Shown: piece by piece, positions 48,679 to 57,694 of the stretch
Layout: each line of letters starts with the position of its first letter
How positions within the stretch are numbered: the first letter of the stretch is position 1
Source of the DNA: DAOUKH01 sp965207995
Lineage (GTDB): Bacteria > Chloroflexota > Dehalococcoidia > SHYB01
Reading direction: 5' to 3'
DNA length: 64,000 nucleotides
NCBI GenBank assembly: GCA_965207995.1
Contig: CBDBNG010000001.1
Coordinates: 620,001-684,000, forward strand
The notes under the pieces: model-generated
The model's input: the letters and a program-made list of their open reading frames with translations, nothing else
Database searches by the model: none
Told to the model about the DNA's origin: nothing
Position numbers and translations under genes: made by a program

Positions 48679-49434
48679 CTAGAACCGCCCGCCATCGATG
48701 TTGATGACCTGGCCTGAGATGTAGGAGGAGGCCTCGGAGGCGAGGAAGAGCGCCGCGCCGACGCACTCCTCGCTCGTACCGCGGCGGCCCGCCGCGATGC
48801 GGGGCATGATTGCCTTGCCCTCGGGTGTTTGCGGCATCCCCGGATGGGTCTCGATCGTCCCGGGGTTGATGCAGTTGGCCCGCACCCTGGGGCCGAACTC
48901 CTGCGCCGCATACTTCGTGAGAATCAGGAGGGAGCTCTTGGCGATGGCATAGGCGAGCCGGTCGCCGCGCGTGGGCGTGAACGCCGTTGTGGAAACGACC
49001 GAGACGATGCTCCCGCCCTCGCCCTCCACCATGCGCGGGCACAGCGCGCGGAAGATAGCGAGCGCCGCCTCGAAGATCACGTTGTTCTGCGCCGCCCAGC
49101 CTTCCGAGGTGGTGGTGACGATGTTGCCGGTCCTTAGGTTGTCGGGGACGGCGTTGTGGACGATCACATGGATGCCGCCCCGCCTCTCCCAGGCCTCGTC
49201 GCACATCGGACCGACTGTCTCCGGGCGCATGAGGTCGCACAACACGTAGTCGCACACGCCGCCGCCGGCCCGTATCTCGTCCGCGAGCTTCCCCATTCTT
49301 TCCGGCGAGCGTCCGGCGAGGATGACGCCGGCCCCCGCCTCCGCGAAGCCCCGGGCGAGGTGCGACCCAAGGTTGCCCGTGCCGCCGGTCAGCAGCACGT
49401 TCTTCCCCGCAAGGCCGAACTTCTCGGTATACAT
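48679..49434 (-). CDS. SDR-family oxidoreductase
   Basis: A 251-residue short-chain dehydrogenase. The cofactor motif is TGGTGNLG (about 14-21), HNAV replaces the usual NNAG, the catalytic Ser is in VVSTTAF and YxxxK reads Y-A-I-A-K. It ends with the usual SGQVINIDGG. Start at ATG 49434, with AAGGAGG about 5 bases upstream. The substrate is unknown. It lies 75 bases after the helicase-nuclease gene on the same strand and before the signalling operon promoter. Confidence 0.9.
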   Translation of the reverse strand: MYTEKFGLAGKNVLLTGGTGNLGSHLARGFAEAGAGVILAGRSPERMGKLADEIRAGGGVCDYVLCDLMRPETVGPMCDEAWERRGGIHVIVHNAVPDNLRTGNIVTTTSEGWAAQNNVIFEAALAIFRALCPRMVEGEGGSIVSVVSTTAFTPTRGDRLAYAIAKSSLLILTKYAAQEFGPRVRANCINPGTIETHPGMPQTPEGKAIMPRIAAGRRGTSEECVGAALFLASEASSYISGQVINIDGGRF

Positions 49435-49509
49435 GCCGCCTCCTTGGTGCGGGGGCCGCTGCCCGCGCCGGTCACGTCCCAAGCTGCTCCGGTCGCGGAG
49501 TTTCCGGCG

Positions 49510-52500
49510 CTAGTCCTTCGCGGCTTCCGCCCACGCCTGCACCTTCTGGATGCATGAATCGAAGTCATCCCGTATCTGGTAGACCCAGAAGCGCATGACG
49601 TCCCACCCCAACTCGATGAGACGCTGGTTCCTGATCTGGTCGCGCCGGAGCAGCTCACCGTCCCAGTTCTTGTGATAGCGCTCCCCGTCGACCTCAATGT
49701 CCAGCTTCCGGCCCCGCGCCAGCAGAGCAAAGTCCAGCAGATACTGCTCGACCGGATACTGCACCCTCGGCCGCAGGCCGGCGGCGTAGAGGCCCTCATA
49801 GAACTGCCACTCCCACTCGGACACCTGCCCCGGATTGTCGACCGGCGGGTACGTCGGCCCGAGATCGGCGGTAGTCGACTGCTTGGCGGGAGGAGCCACA
49901 AGCGAATCGACATACTCAGGGAGCTTCTCCAGGTGCTTGATACCGGAATTGGCCACAGCCGTCCGGTCTCCCACGACTACCAACGCAGCCTTCGCCCTCG
50001 TTATCGCGACGTTGAAGAGGTTGTAAGTCTCACTCAGGAATCCCTTCGCTCCTCTGTGCAAACCGGTTGAAACGACGGGCGAAAAGATGATCACGTCCCG
50101 CTCGTCACCCTGGAAGCCATGGGCCGTGTCCACCTGGAACCGGCGGCCCCTCAGCGCGAGAGACAGCCTGTTGTCCTGCCAGACCAGTTGCTTTATCCGT
50201 TCCACTTGAGCCCTGAATGGGCTGACGACGCCGATCTCACCCTCGTAGCCTTGCTCTAGCACCAGCCTATGTAGCTCACCTACGACGGCTTGACACTCCT
50301 TCTCGTTAACCGCGCTTCTGCCGGGCCTGACCACCTGGCCCGGAACATCAATCCATCGGACGGCCGGCGTGGAAGGATCGGTCCGCAAGAGCTGCCCGTA
50401 GCGGGTGGCGACGCGAAGCACCTCGTTGTAAAAGCGTTGGTTTGAGAAGCCGATGATCTGCGCATGTGAACGGTAGTGCTCTTTGAGGACGGTGATCTCG
50501 TCTTCGCTGCGCATTTGATCAGCAAGGTCGTAAAGGGCGTTCTCCGGGTAGCTCCAGGCGCCTCGGAACTGACTTGCGTCATTCCGGGCCAATAGCTGTT
50601 CGTCCTTCTTCTTCGGCAGGGCGCTTATGTGTCTAAGTTGATGCCGGTCCCCGATCACCATGACCCGCTTCGCCCGGTACAGCAGCGGAAGCACGGACGC
50701 GATATCGCACTGACTAGCCTCGTCCACCACCAAGAGGTCGAAGAAACCTGCCGTGAAGGGTATCCGGCGTCTGGCGGAAAGCGATGTCACCGCCCAGCAT
50801 GGCAGGGTCCTGGCGAGGTTCGACGGAAACCCCTCCCACCGCCAGGCCGTACCAGATTCTAGGGCCTCAACATATTGGGCCAATGCCTTCCGGTCGTCCG
50901 GAGTTAGCCTGTCAGGCATTAGACGCAGCCATCGTTCCCAGAGGTCGCTTGAATGTCGCTTGAGCTCCTCGGCCAATCGACTGCGCTCGTCAGCCACCTC
51001 CTCCAACGAGCTTGTGCCCTTCAGCAACGCCAAGGCATCGAAGTAGTCCTTGGCCAAGCCGGCCATATCCAGCCATGTCTCCAGCTTCCCGATGGGCTCG
51101 GCCCAGAGTCTCTCGAGCTCCGTTCCATCGTCGCGTAAGGGCTGCCGCGTCTGGGCGACCTCGAAGAGAGACAGACACGCTTGCGTTGCCGTTTCGAGCC
51201 TTTTTCTCCGGCCCGCTTTGACGAGGTTCCACAGCAACTTCGTCAGGAAGCCCTGCCGGGAATAGTCGGCCGCCCGCACCGCAGCCTTGAGTGCGACCAG
51301 GCATTTCCTAGCGTCATCGATGGGCCAAGCGCCCCATTCCGGGAACGCTGCTTCGCCGGCCTCGCCTCTCGCCGGCGCCGCCGCTTGTTCGAGCACATCC
51401 ACACGGTTCCTGAGCTCGATGATCTCCCTCTCGCGTTCAGCGAGCTTGTCCAACCGGTCTGCGATGGCTTCATGCGAATCGACCGCCGCCTGGTACGCGC
51501 TGTGGTCATCCCCTTCTCCTCTGAACGAGAGCACTTTTTCCAAGTGGTCGGCCAGTGTCTTTTCTCGGTCACGGGAGCCAACGCGCATGAGTGTGGGAAG
51601 AGGCCCCTCCTCATTCACACGCTCCTCAACGACATCGACAGCCTTGTTGTTCTTGCTGGCGAAGAGCACCCGCTTGCCCTTCCAAGCGGCGTTGATCAGT
51701 AGCGTGCCCACCACTTGAGACTTGCCCGTACCTGGCGGGCCGGTCACCACGGTCAGATCGTTCCGCAGTCCTTGTCTGACCGCCCGCCGCTGTTCCGGGT
51801 TGAGGGGGAAGATCTCGATCAGGGGCGATGTGTCGAGGGGCTGTGGCCCAACCCCGTTCCCGTCAAGCCATGCCTCGAGGGCCGTTCCGGTGTATTTGTC
51901 CTTGGGAAGGTTCTGCAGTTCGCGAAGCTCCCACTCCAGGCCGCGTGTGTAGGGCGGCCGCTCGGCCATGACCAGTACGGCCTTGTTGTATATCCCGGGT
52001 TCCCGGGCCCCGTTTCCCCCTGGATCCTTGTCCACGGATAAGGAGTCTTCATCATCGCGCCATCCCCAGCCCGGCATGATCTCCCGCAACAGAGCGGCCA
52101 ACTCGTCGGCCTGTGGGACATAGTCGGAGGAATGGCCAAGGCCCAACCCTTCCTGTAGGGGTGCTACCTGTTCAATGACGCTTCGCCCGTCCGCACCTAG
52201 CAACTGTCCAAAGGCTCTGAGATTCAACTGAGGAACCTCGTCAGACAAGGTGAAGGCGGCGTGTGAATCCGCATGCTCTCTCTGCAAGGGATACAGGAAG
52301 AGCGGACTGATCCGGTTGACTCCCCAGCCCTCCCGATCCCCTTCTCGATCCCGGTCCGCTTCTTGATGGACGAGCACGGGGTAGCCGACGAAGAGGTCGC
52401 AGGCCTGCTTCTTCTGGAGCATCCTCTTCAGGAGCCTGCGCACCTCGACTTGCTCGAAAGCATCAGAGAGGCCGCCGGGACTGACGAGCGGGTTGGACGC

Positions 52501-52620
52501 CAACTCCACATACTCGAGATCGACGCCGGATTCCAAGACGCTGACACCGTCTAAACCGTCCACGGCCAAGCAGTCCAGGTAGTACCGGCATAGCCTTGCG
52601 AGGGGAGTGTCCAACGCCAT
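49510..52620 (-). CDS. SF1 (UPF1-like) helicase fused to a VSR/DUF559-like nuclease domain
   Basis: A 1036-residue protein. An N-terminal region (1-270) of no recognised fold is followed by a split SF1 helicase: Walker A GPPGTGKS (about 294-301), a long coiled-coil-like insert (about 350-600), Walker B VVDEASQ (about 632), motif III GDRHQLRHI, HYRSH (motif IV) and VAITRAKAALVVVGD (motif VI). The last 130 residues form a PD-(D/E)xK nuclease of the VSR/DUF559 type: LDFALL, then LDIEVDGERYH, and RDQIRNQRLIELGWDVMRFW. COG1112-like helicases with a fused nuclease occur in anti-phage systems, but no known partner genes flank it. A TATCGT box lies 9 bases before the chosen ATG. Confidence 0.88.
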   Translation of the reverse strand: MALDTPLARLCRYYLDCLAVDGLDGVSVLESGVDLEYVELASNPLVSPGGLSDAFEQVEVRRLLKRMLQKKQACDLFVGYPVLVHQEADRDREGDREGWGVNRISPLFLYPLQREHADSHAAFTLSDEVPQLNLRAFGQLLGADGRSVIEQVAPLQEGLGLGHSSDYVPQADELAALLREIMPGWGWRDDEDSLSVDKDPGGNGAREPGIYNKAVLVMAERPPYTRGLEWELRELQNLPKDKYTGTALEAWLDGNGVGPQPLDTSPLIEIFPLNPEQRRAVRQGLRNDLTVVTGPPGTGKSQVVGTLLINAAWKGKRVLFASKNNKAVDVVEERVNEEGPLPTLMRVGSRDREKTLADHLEKVLSFRGEGDDHSAYQAAVDSHEAIADRLDKLAEREREIIELRNRVDVLEQAAAPARGEAGEAAFPEWGAWPIDDARKCLVALKAAVRAADYSRQGFLTKLLWNLVKAGRRKRLETATQACLSLFEVAQTRQPLRDDGTELERLWAEPIGKLETWLDMAGLAKDYFDALALLKGTSSLEEVADERSRLAEELKRHSSDLWERWLRLMPDRLTPDDRKALAQYVEALESGTAWRWEGFPSNLARTLPCWAVTSLSARRRIPFTAGFFDLLVVDEASQCDIASVLPLLYRAKRVMVIGDRHQLRHISALPKKKDEQLLARNDASQFRGAWSYPENALYDLADQMRSEDEITVLKEHYRSHAQIIGFSNQRFYNEVLRVATRYGQLLRTDPSTPAVRWIDVPGQVVRPGRSAVNEKECQAVVGELHRLVLEQGYEGEIGVVSPFRAQVERIKQLVWQDNRLSLALRGRRFQVDTAHGFQGDERDVIIFSPVVSTGLHRGAKGFLSETYNLFNVAITRAKAALVVVGDRTAVANSGIKHLEKLPEYVDSLVAPPAKQSTTADLGPTYPPVDNPGQVSEWEWQFYEGLYAAGLRPRVQYPVEQYLLDFALLARGRKLDIEVDGERYHKNWDGELLRRDQIRNQRLIELGWDVMRFWVYQIRDDFDSCIQKVQAWAEAAKD

Positions 52621-52742
52621 GGTTCCCAACGATAGCACGCCGTTCCTCCGCCGGTTCGGAGACCCTGCCGTATACCGTTTCGCCGCGCCGCGCACTAAGA
52701 TGCGGACGGCCCGGATCAACCGCGAGACGACAGGAGGACGCG

Positions 52743-53984
52743 ATGGCCGGACTGCTCAAAGGCGTGAAGGTGATCGAGTCGGCGATGCTGATGACCGGCG
52801 ACTTCACCGGCCAGCTGCTCGCCGACGAAGAGGCGGACGTCGTCAAGGTCGAGAGCCCATTCAAGGGCGACTACCTGCGCGACTTCTTGGGGCAGATCAA
52901 GCCGCACAAGAAGGGGCACAGCCCGGCGCACATTTCGGTGAACCGGAACAAGCGCAGCGTCACCCTCAACCTCAAGACGGAGGAGGGCAAAGAGGTATTC
53001 TGGCGCATGCTCGCGGATACCGACGTCTTCGTCGACGGCAACACGCCCGGCGCCCTCGACCGGCTCGGCGTCGGCTACGCGGCCCAGGCTGCCGTCAAGC
53101 CCGACATCATCTACGCCCACGTCACCGGCCTGGGCGCGACGGGCCCCTACGCCACGATCCCCACGCATGGGCAGTCGATGAACGCCCTGGGCGGCGCCGA
53201 GCCTTGCGCCATCGACGAGCGGGGCTTCGCCATGCGCGTCAACCAGGGCGGGCTGGGCGCGAGTGCGAGCGGTGTCGTCGTCGGCCCGCTCTACCTGGCT
53301 TACGCCGTCGCCGCCGCGCTCTACCGCCGCGAAAAGACCGGCGAGGGCGCCTACCTCGACGTCGGCTGCAGCGACGCCATCGTCTCGCATGCCTGGTACG
53401 CCACGGTGCGGGAGTTGAACAAGGACCGGATCGAGCCCGAAGAACGCGTCGGCGGAGGGATGGCGGGCACGGCAGACGGCAGCAGCAAGTACAACTTCTA
53501 CTACACCAAGGACAAGAAGTTTCTCCTTGTCGCCCTCATCGAGAAGCACTTCTGGGAGAACTTCTGCCGGGCCATCGACCGGCCCGACCTCCTCGAACAG
53601 GGCATCGGCTACCACAACATCGACGCGCCGGTCGACTGGGGCCCGAAGGAGCTGCGCGCCGAGTTGCAGCGCATCTTCAGCGAGCGGACGCTGGCGGAGT
53701 GGATGGAGATCGCCCGCGATCACGACTGCGTGATCTCGCCGGCCAACCTCGCGGCCGACCTCCCCGACGACCCCCACCTCCAGCACCGCGAGGCCATCGT
53801 GACACAGGACCACCCCACGGCGGGGCCGGTGCTCGTGTCGGGCCACCCCATCAAGGTGCCCGGCGAGCAGTACCACGTCTACCGCCACGCCCCCGCCCTC
53901 GGCGAGCACACCATCGAGTACCTCACCGAGATGGGCTACGGCCAAGCGCAGCTAGACGACTGGAAGGCCCGCGGCGTCATCTAA
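52743..53984 (+). CDS. CaiB/BaiF family CoA-transferase, catalytic Asp not seen
   Basis: A 413-residue class III CoA-transferase: MTGDFTGQLLADEEADVVKV at the CoA site, NRNKRSVTLNLKTEEG, DTDVFVDGNTPGALDRLGVG, GLGATGPYATIP and REKTGEGAYLDVG. At the place where active members have Asp (as in I-[AG]-D-I/L) this one reads ASGVVVGPLYLAYAV, so the usual covalent-intermediate residue appears to be Val. Either the alignment shifts or this subgroup works differently. ATG 52743 has ACAGGAGG upstream. It heads a run of co-directional genes through 58456. Confidence 0.88.
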   Translation: MAGLLKGVKVIESAMLMTGDFTGQLLADEEADVVKVESPFKGDYLRDFLGQIKPHKKGHSPAHISVNRNKRSVTLNLKTEEGKEVFWRMLADTDVFVDGNTPGALDRLGVGYAAQAAVKPDIIYAHVTGLGATGPYATIPTHGQSMNALGGAEPCAIDERGFAMRVNQGGLGASASGVVVGPLYLAYAVAAALYRREKTGEGAYLDVGCSDAIVSHAWYATVRELNKDRIEPEERVGGGMAGTADGSSKYNFYYTKDKKFLLVALIEKHFWENFCRAIDRPDLLEQGIGYHNIDAPVDWGPKELRAELQRIFSERTLAEWMEIARDHDCVISPANLAADLPDDPHLQHREAIVTQDHPTAGPVLVSGHPIKVPGEQYHVYRHAPALGEHTIEYLTEMGYGQAQLDDWKARGVI

Positions 53985-54052
53985 CCCGCCTAGTTTGCCC
54001 GTGCCGCAGGGTTGCGGGTACAGTGCGGCCGCATGGCAAAGGGAGGCAGCGC

Positions 54053-54826
54053 ATGTCCGATTCAAGAAGCCTGGAAGGCAAGGTCGCGGTGGTCACGGGA
54101 AGCAGCCGAGGCATCGGCAAGGTCATCGCGGTCGAGCTCGCCAAGCTCGGCGCCGAGGTGGTCGTCACCGCCCGCACGGTGGAGGAGAAGGAGTGGATTC
54201 CCGGCACGATCGGCGCCACCGTGGCCGAGATCGAGTCGCTGGGCCGGCGGGCGGTGGCGGTGCAGGCCGACCTCACCCGCCGCGACAGCGTCGAGGCGCT
54301 CGTCCAACGCGTCGAGGACGACTTCGGCCGCTGCGACATCCTGGTCAACAACGCCGCATTCTTCGGCAAGGCCGCCTACCATTCGAGCTGGGAGCTCTCG
54401 GTGAAGAGCTGGGACCTCCAGATGGCGCTCAACCTCACCGCGCCGTTCCTCCTCTGCCAGGCCTTCGCGCCGGGGATGAAGGAGCGCGGCGGCGGCATCA
54501 TCGTCAACGTGACGTCGGGGTCGGCCACCACGGTCGTGTCGGGGCTGGGTTACGGGGTCTCGAAGGCCGCACTCAACCGCATGACGATGGGCATGGCCCA
54601 CGACTACCGCGACGCGAACATCCCCGTGATCGCCCTCGACCCGGGGTTCACCCGCACCGAGATCGCCGAGATCGCCGCCTCCGGCATCGGGATGGACGCC
54701 AAGGACGCCCACTCCATGGAGGTGCCCGCGCTGGCGACCATCTACGTCATCACCCACGACCCAATGACATACACCGGCCAGGTCGTGGTGGCCGCGGACT
54801 TGGTCAAGGAGAAGGGGCTACTATGA
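54053..54826 (+). CDS. SDR-family oxidoreductase
   Basis: A 257-residue short-chain dehydrogenase: TGSSRGIG cofactor motif (about 15-22), Arg in TART after strand 2 (favouring NADPH), NNAA, a catalytic Ser in VTSGSAT and YxxxK as Y-G-V-S-K. The C-terminus ends TYTGQVVVAADLVKEKGLL. Start at ATG 54053, with GGGAGG about 7 bases upstream. The stop overlaps the PPOX gene start (ATGA), so the two proteins are coupled. A very long open frame in the same phase runs from 52607 but is mostly non-coding there. Confidence 0.9.
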   Translation: MSDSRSLEGKVAVVTGSSRGIGKVIAVELAKLGAEVVVTARTVEEKEWIPGTIGATVAEIESLGRRAVAVQADLTRRDSVEALVQRVEDDFGRCDILVNNAAFFGKAAYHSSWELSVKSWDLQMALNLTAPFLLCQAFAPGMKERGGGIIVNVTSGSATTVVSGLGYGVSKAALNRMTMGMAHDYRDANIPVIALDPGFTRTEIAEIAASGIGMDAKDAHSMEVPALATIYVITHDPMTYTGQVVVAADLVKEKGLL

Positions 54827-55260
54827 GCGTCGCGCTATCGGAGGAAGTCCAGCAGTTCATCGCCGAGCACCGGAACGGCATTATCGCAACGTTCGGCAAG
54901 AGCGGGGCGGCGCAGATGACCGTGGTCACCCACGGCCTCTACCGGGGCGCGCCGGCCTTCACCTCCGCCGGCGGCCTGGTGAAGGTGCGCAACCTGGCCC
55001 GCGACCCCCGTTGCTCCTACCTCGTGATGAGCCCCAACGGACGGTCGTACGTCACCATCGAGGGGCACGCCGAGGTCTACGGGCCGGACGTCACCGACCC
55101 GGAGGTCCTGCGCAAGGCGCTGCGCGACATCTACCGCGCGGCGGCCCGCAAGGAGCACCCCGACTGGGACGACTACGACCGCGCGATGGCGGAGCAGCAG
55201 CGCCGGGGCATCGTGGTGATCGCGGAGCGGGTTTACCACAACCTCGGCAGATACTCGTAG
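54823..55260 (+). CDS. PPOX-class F420/flavin-dependent protein (pyridoxamine-oxidase-like fold)
   Basis: A 145-residue split-barrel protein: EVQQFIAEHRNGIIATFGKSGAAQM at the first strands (GIIATF-x-x-x-G-A is typical), KVRNLARDPRCSYLVMSPN and GRSYVTIEGHAEV for the cofactor-binding sheet, then a helical DPEVLRKALRDIYRAAARKE. Such small proteins bind F420, FMN or heme and reduce a range of organic compounds. F420 use is plausible given the LLM gene at 18559 (inference). Start codon overlaps the SDR stop; the hydrolase gene begins 26 bases later. Confidence 0.87.
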   Translation: MSVALSEEVQQFIAEHRNGIIATFGKSGAAQMTVVTHGLYRGAPAFTSAGGLVKVRNLARDPRCSYLVMSPNGRSYVTIEGHAEVYGPDVTDPEVLRKALRDIYRAAARKEHPDWDDYDRAMAEQQRRGIVVIAERVYHNLGRYS

Positions 55261-55286
55261 GCGCCGCGCGGCGCAGGGAGGCGGCA

Positions 55287-56090
55287 ATGCCCTTCGCGCA
55301 GATACGCGACATCCGCATCTACTACGAGCGGCAAGGGTCGGGGCCACGGCTGCTCTACATCAGCGGCACGGGCGGCGACCTACGCGCGGGACGGGTCTTC
55401 GAAGGCCCCTTGGCGGCATCGTTCGACATGCTCGCCTACGACCAGCGCGGCCTCGGCCAGACCGACAAGCCCGACGTCCCCTACAGCATGGCCGACTACG
55501 CCGACGACGCGGCGGCGCTGCTCGACCACGTCGGCTGGGAGCGCGCGCGGGTCATCGGCGTCTCCTTCGGCGGCATGGTCTGCCAGGAGCTTGCTCTTCG
55601 CCACCCGGAGCGCATCGAGCGGCTCGTCCTCGCCTGCACGTCGAGCGGCGGCGCGGGCGGCAGCTCGTACCCGCTCCACACACTGGAAGATCTCTCGCCC
55701 GAAGAGGCGTTGGAAAGGCGCATCGGCCTCTACGACTCGCGCTTCGGCGGCGTACCCCGCGACGAATGGCCCGCGAGCTTCGCGGCAATCGTCGACCGCG
55801 CCGCGCAGAACCGCGACCTCGGCGCCGACGACCCCGCGAAGGCCGTCGGCGCGCACCGGCAGCTCGAGGCCCGTTCCAAGCACGACACCTACGACCGCCT
55901 CGACCGGCTGGCGATGCCGGTGCTGGTCTGTGGCGGGCGCTACGACGTCATCGCGCCGGTCAAGAATCTCGAGGCGCTCGCCGCACGAATCCCCAACGCC
56001 CAGCTCCGGCTCTACGAGGGCGGCCACCTCTTCATGTGGCAGGACGAACGCGCCTGGCGCGACACTGCCGCCTGGCTCCTCGCGGTGTAA
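55287..56090 (+). CDS. alpha/beta hydrolase
   Basis: A 267-residue compact alpha/beta hydrolase with a full triad: nucleophile Ser93 in GVSFGG, Asp220 in GGRYDVIAP and His247 in EGGHLFMW. DQRGLGQTD (52-60) and the cap region about 125-190 resemble the 3-oxoadipate enol-lactonase and epoxide/haloalkane hydrolase group. The substrate is unknown; position between oxidoreductases and a P450 suggests a catabolic or detoxifying pathway. Start at ATG 55287, with GGGAGG upstream. Confidence 0.9.
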   Translation: MPFAQIRDIRIYYERQGSGPRLLYISGTGGDLRAGRVFEGPLAASFDMLAYDQRGLGQTDKPDVPYSMADYADDAAALLDHVGWERARVIGVSFGGMVCQELALRHPERIERLVLACTSSGGAGGSSYPLHTLEDLSPEEALERRIGLYDSRFGGVPRDEWPASFAAIVDRAAQNRDLGADDPAKAVGAHRQLEARSKHDTYDRLDRLAMPVLVCGGRYDVIAPVKNLEALAARIPNAQLRLYEGGHLFMWQDERAWRDTAAWLLAV

Positions 56091-56202
56091 CCGGCCCCGC
56101 ACCCTCGCGAGTCCGGGGAAATCCACCGGAAGCGCGCAGACCGTATTAATAGACGCGAGAGTCCCGGCGGTAGTATCATTAAGGAAGAGAGGTAGGACTG
56201 CC

Positions 56203-57627
56203 ATGCAGGCTCGCCCAACCGCACTTCGGCGCTTTTGGTGGCGACTGTGGCCGAGTCCACCGACCAACTACGGTCGGTCCGCGGCGGAGGAGGCGCGCCG
56301 CGCCCTCGCCGCGATTCCCCAAGTCCCCGGGCCGCCGGTCATCGGCAACGCCTTCGACCTCGCGGGCGACCTCCGCGCCTTCCTCACCGAGCAATACCTC
56401 AAACTCGGCCCCGTCTTCCGGGTCTCGGCGTTCCATCGTCAATACGTCGCTATGGCAGGCGTTGAGGCCAACCGCTTCTTCGCGGGCCCTGGGAAGACCT
56501 ACTTCCGGAACCGCGAGACGTGGCTGGACTTCGTCGAGGCGATGGGAGCGGAGCGGGCCATGCTTGCCCTCGACGGTCCCGACCACCTCCGGCACCGCCG
56601 GGAGCAGAAGCGGGGCTACTCGCGGCGCTACGCCGAAGGGCACCTCGAGGAAGCCTCCAATATCGCCCGGCGCGAAATCGACACCTGGCCCATCAACGAG
56701 CCGATCCGCGGGCACTACGCCTTGCAGAGGATCATCACCGAGCAGCTCGGCGTCTTGGCCGCCTCGACGTCGCCGCGGCACTACCTCGACGACCTGATCG
56801 TCTTCGTGGAGTCGATGCTCCTCACCCACGTCCTTCACCAGCGTCCGAGGGTGTATCTAAAGCTGCCGCACATCCAACGCGCCGCCAAGCGAGTCGAGCG
56901 CTTGTACCAGGAGGTACGGGCGGGACACACGCCGGAGAAGCGCGAGGGCCAGCCCGCCGATTTCATCGACGACCTCCTCGATCTTCACCGGCGGGATCCC
57001 AGGTTTTTCTCCGAGCGCGACATGAAGGTCCACATGATGGGGCCGTTCATCGCCGGACTGGATACCGCGGCGGCAAGCTGCGCCTTCATGCTCTACGCGC
57101 TGCTGAAGCAGCCCGACATCTTGGAGAAGATGCGGGCGGAGGCGGACGAGCTCTTCAGCGGCGGTACGCCCACAATCGAAAAGGTGCGCGCGCTGGACGT
57201 CACGCACCGCGTCGCCATGGAGACCCTGCGCATGTACCCGATCGCGCCCGCGGTCTTCCGCACCACGACCGACTCCTTCGAGTTCGGCGGCTACACCATT
57301 CCGGCGGGGAGCAAGGTCATCATCGGCACCACCGTGCCACATTACTTGCCCGAGTTCTTCCCCGACCCCGAGCGGTTCGACATCGACCGGTACGGTCCCG
57401 AACGCAAGGAGCACATGCAGCCGGGTAGATACGCCCCGTTCAGTCTCGGCTCGCACCGCTGCCTGGGCTTCGGCTTCGCCGAGTTCCAGATCGCGATCAC
57501 CATGGCGGCGGTCGTGCATTACGTCGACATGGAGCTCGACCCGCCCGACTGGGAGCTCCGCACCAAGTCCGCGCCGACACCGAGGCCCAACAAGGGCTTC
57601 AAGTTCCGCGTCATCCGGCACCGCTAA
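56203..57627 (+). CDS. cytochrome P450
   Basis: A 474-residue heme-thiolate monooxygenase. The I-helix reads FIAGLDTAAAS (oxygen-activation region), the K-helix ExxR is ETLR in AMETLRMYP, the meander has FFPDPERFDIDRY, and the heme loop is FSLGSHRCLGFGF with Cys420 as the axial ligand. The length and architecture resemble CYP51/CYP110-like bacterial P450s. No membrane anchor is evident. A 112-base gap separates it from the hydrolase, with a purine-rich site before ATG 56203; the open frame upstream is not coding. A redox partner is not encoded nearby. Confidence 0.95.
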   Translation: MQARPTALRRFWWRLWPSPPTNYGRSAAEEARRALAAIPQVPGPPVIGNAFDLAGDLRAFLTEQYLKLGPVFRVSAFHRQYVAMAGVEANRFFAGPGKTYFRNRETWLDFVEAMGAERAMLALDGPDHLRHRREQKRGYSRRYAEGHLEEASNIARREIDTWPINEPIRGHYALQRIITEQLGVLAASTSPRHYLDDLIVFVESMLLTHVLHQRPRVYLKLPHIQRAAKRVERLYQEVRAGHTPEKREGQPADFIDDLLDLHRRDPRFFSERDMKVHMMGPFIAGLDTAAASCAFMLYALLKQPDILEKMRAEADELFSGGTPTIEKVRALDVTHRVAMETLRMYPIAPAVFRTTTDSFEFGGYTIPAGSKVIIGTTVPHYLPEFFPDPERFDIDRYGPERKEHMQPGRYAPFSLGSHRCLGFGFAEFQIAITMAAVVHYVDMELDPPDWELRTKSAPTPRPNKGFKFRVIRHR

Positions 57628-57694
57628 CCTCCTCGGCGCCCGTGCTATTCTCTCCGCGGGCCGGGCTTCCCCCTGCCCCGTAGGAGGTCTTCGC

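Noticed and set aside
52607..54826. A single 739-codon frame running through the CoA-transferase gene into the SDR
   Set aside because: Its first two thirds lie out of phase over a clear CoA-transferase gene and are low-complexity Arg/Ala sequence. Only the end, from ATG 54053, is a real SDR.
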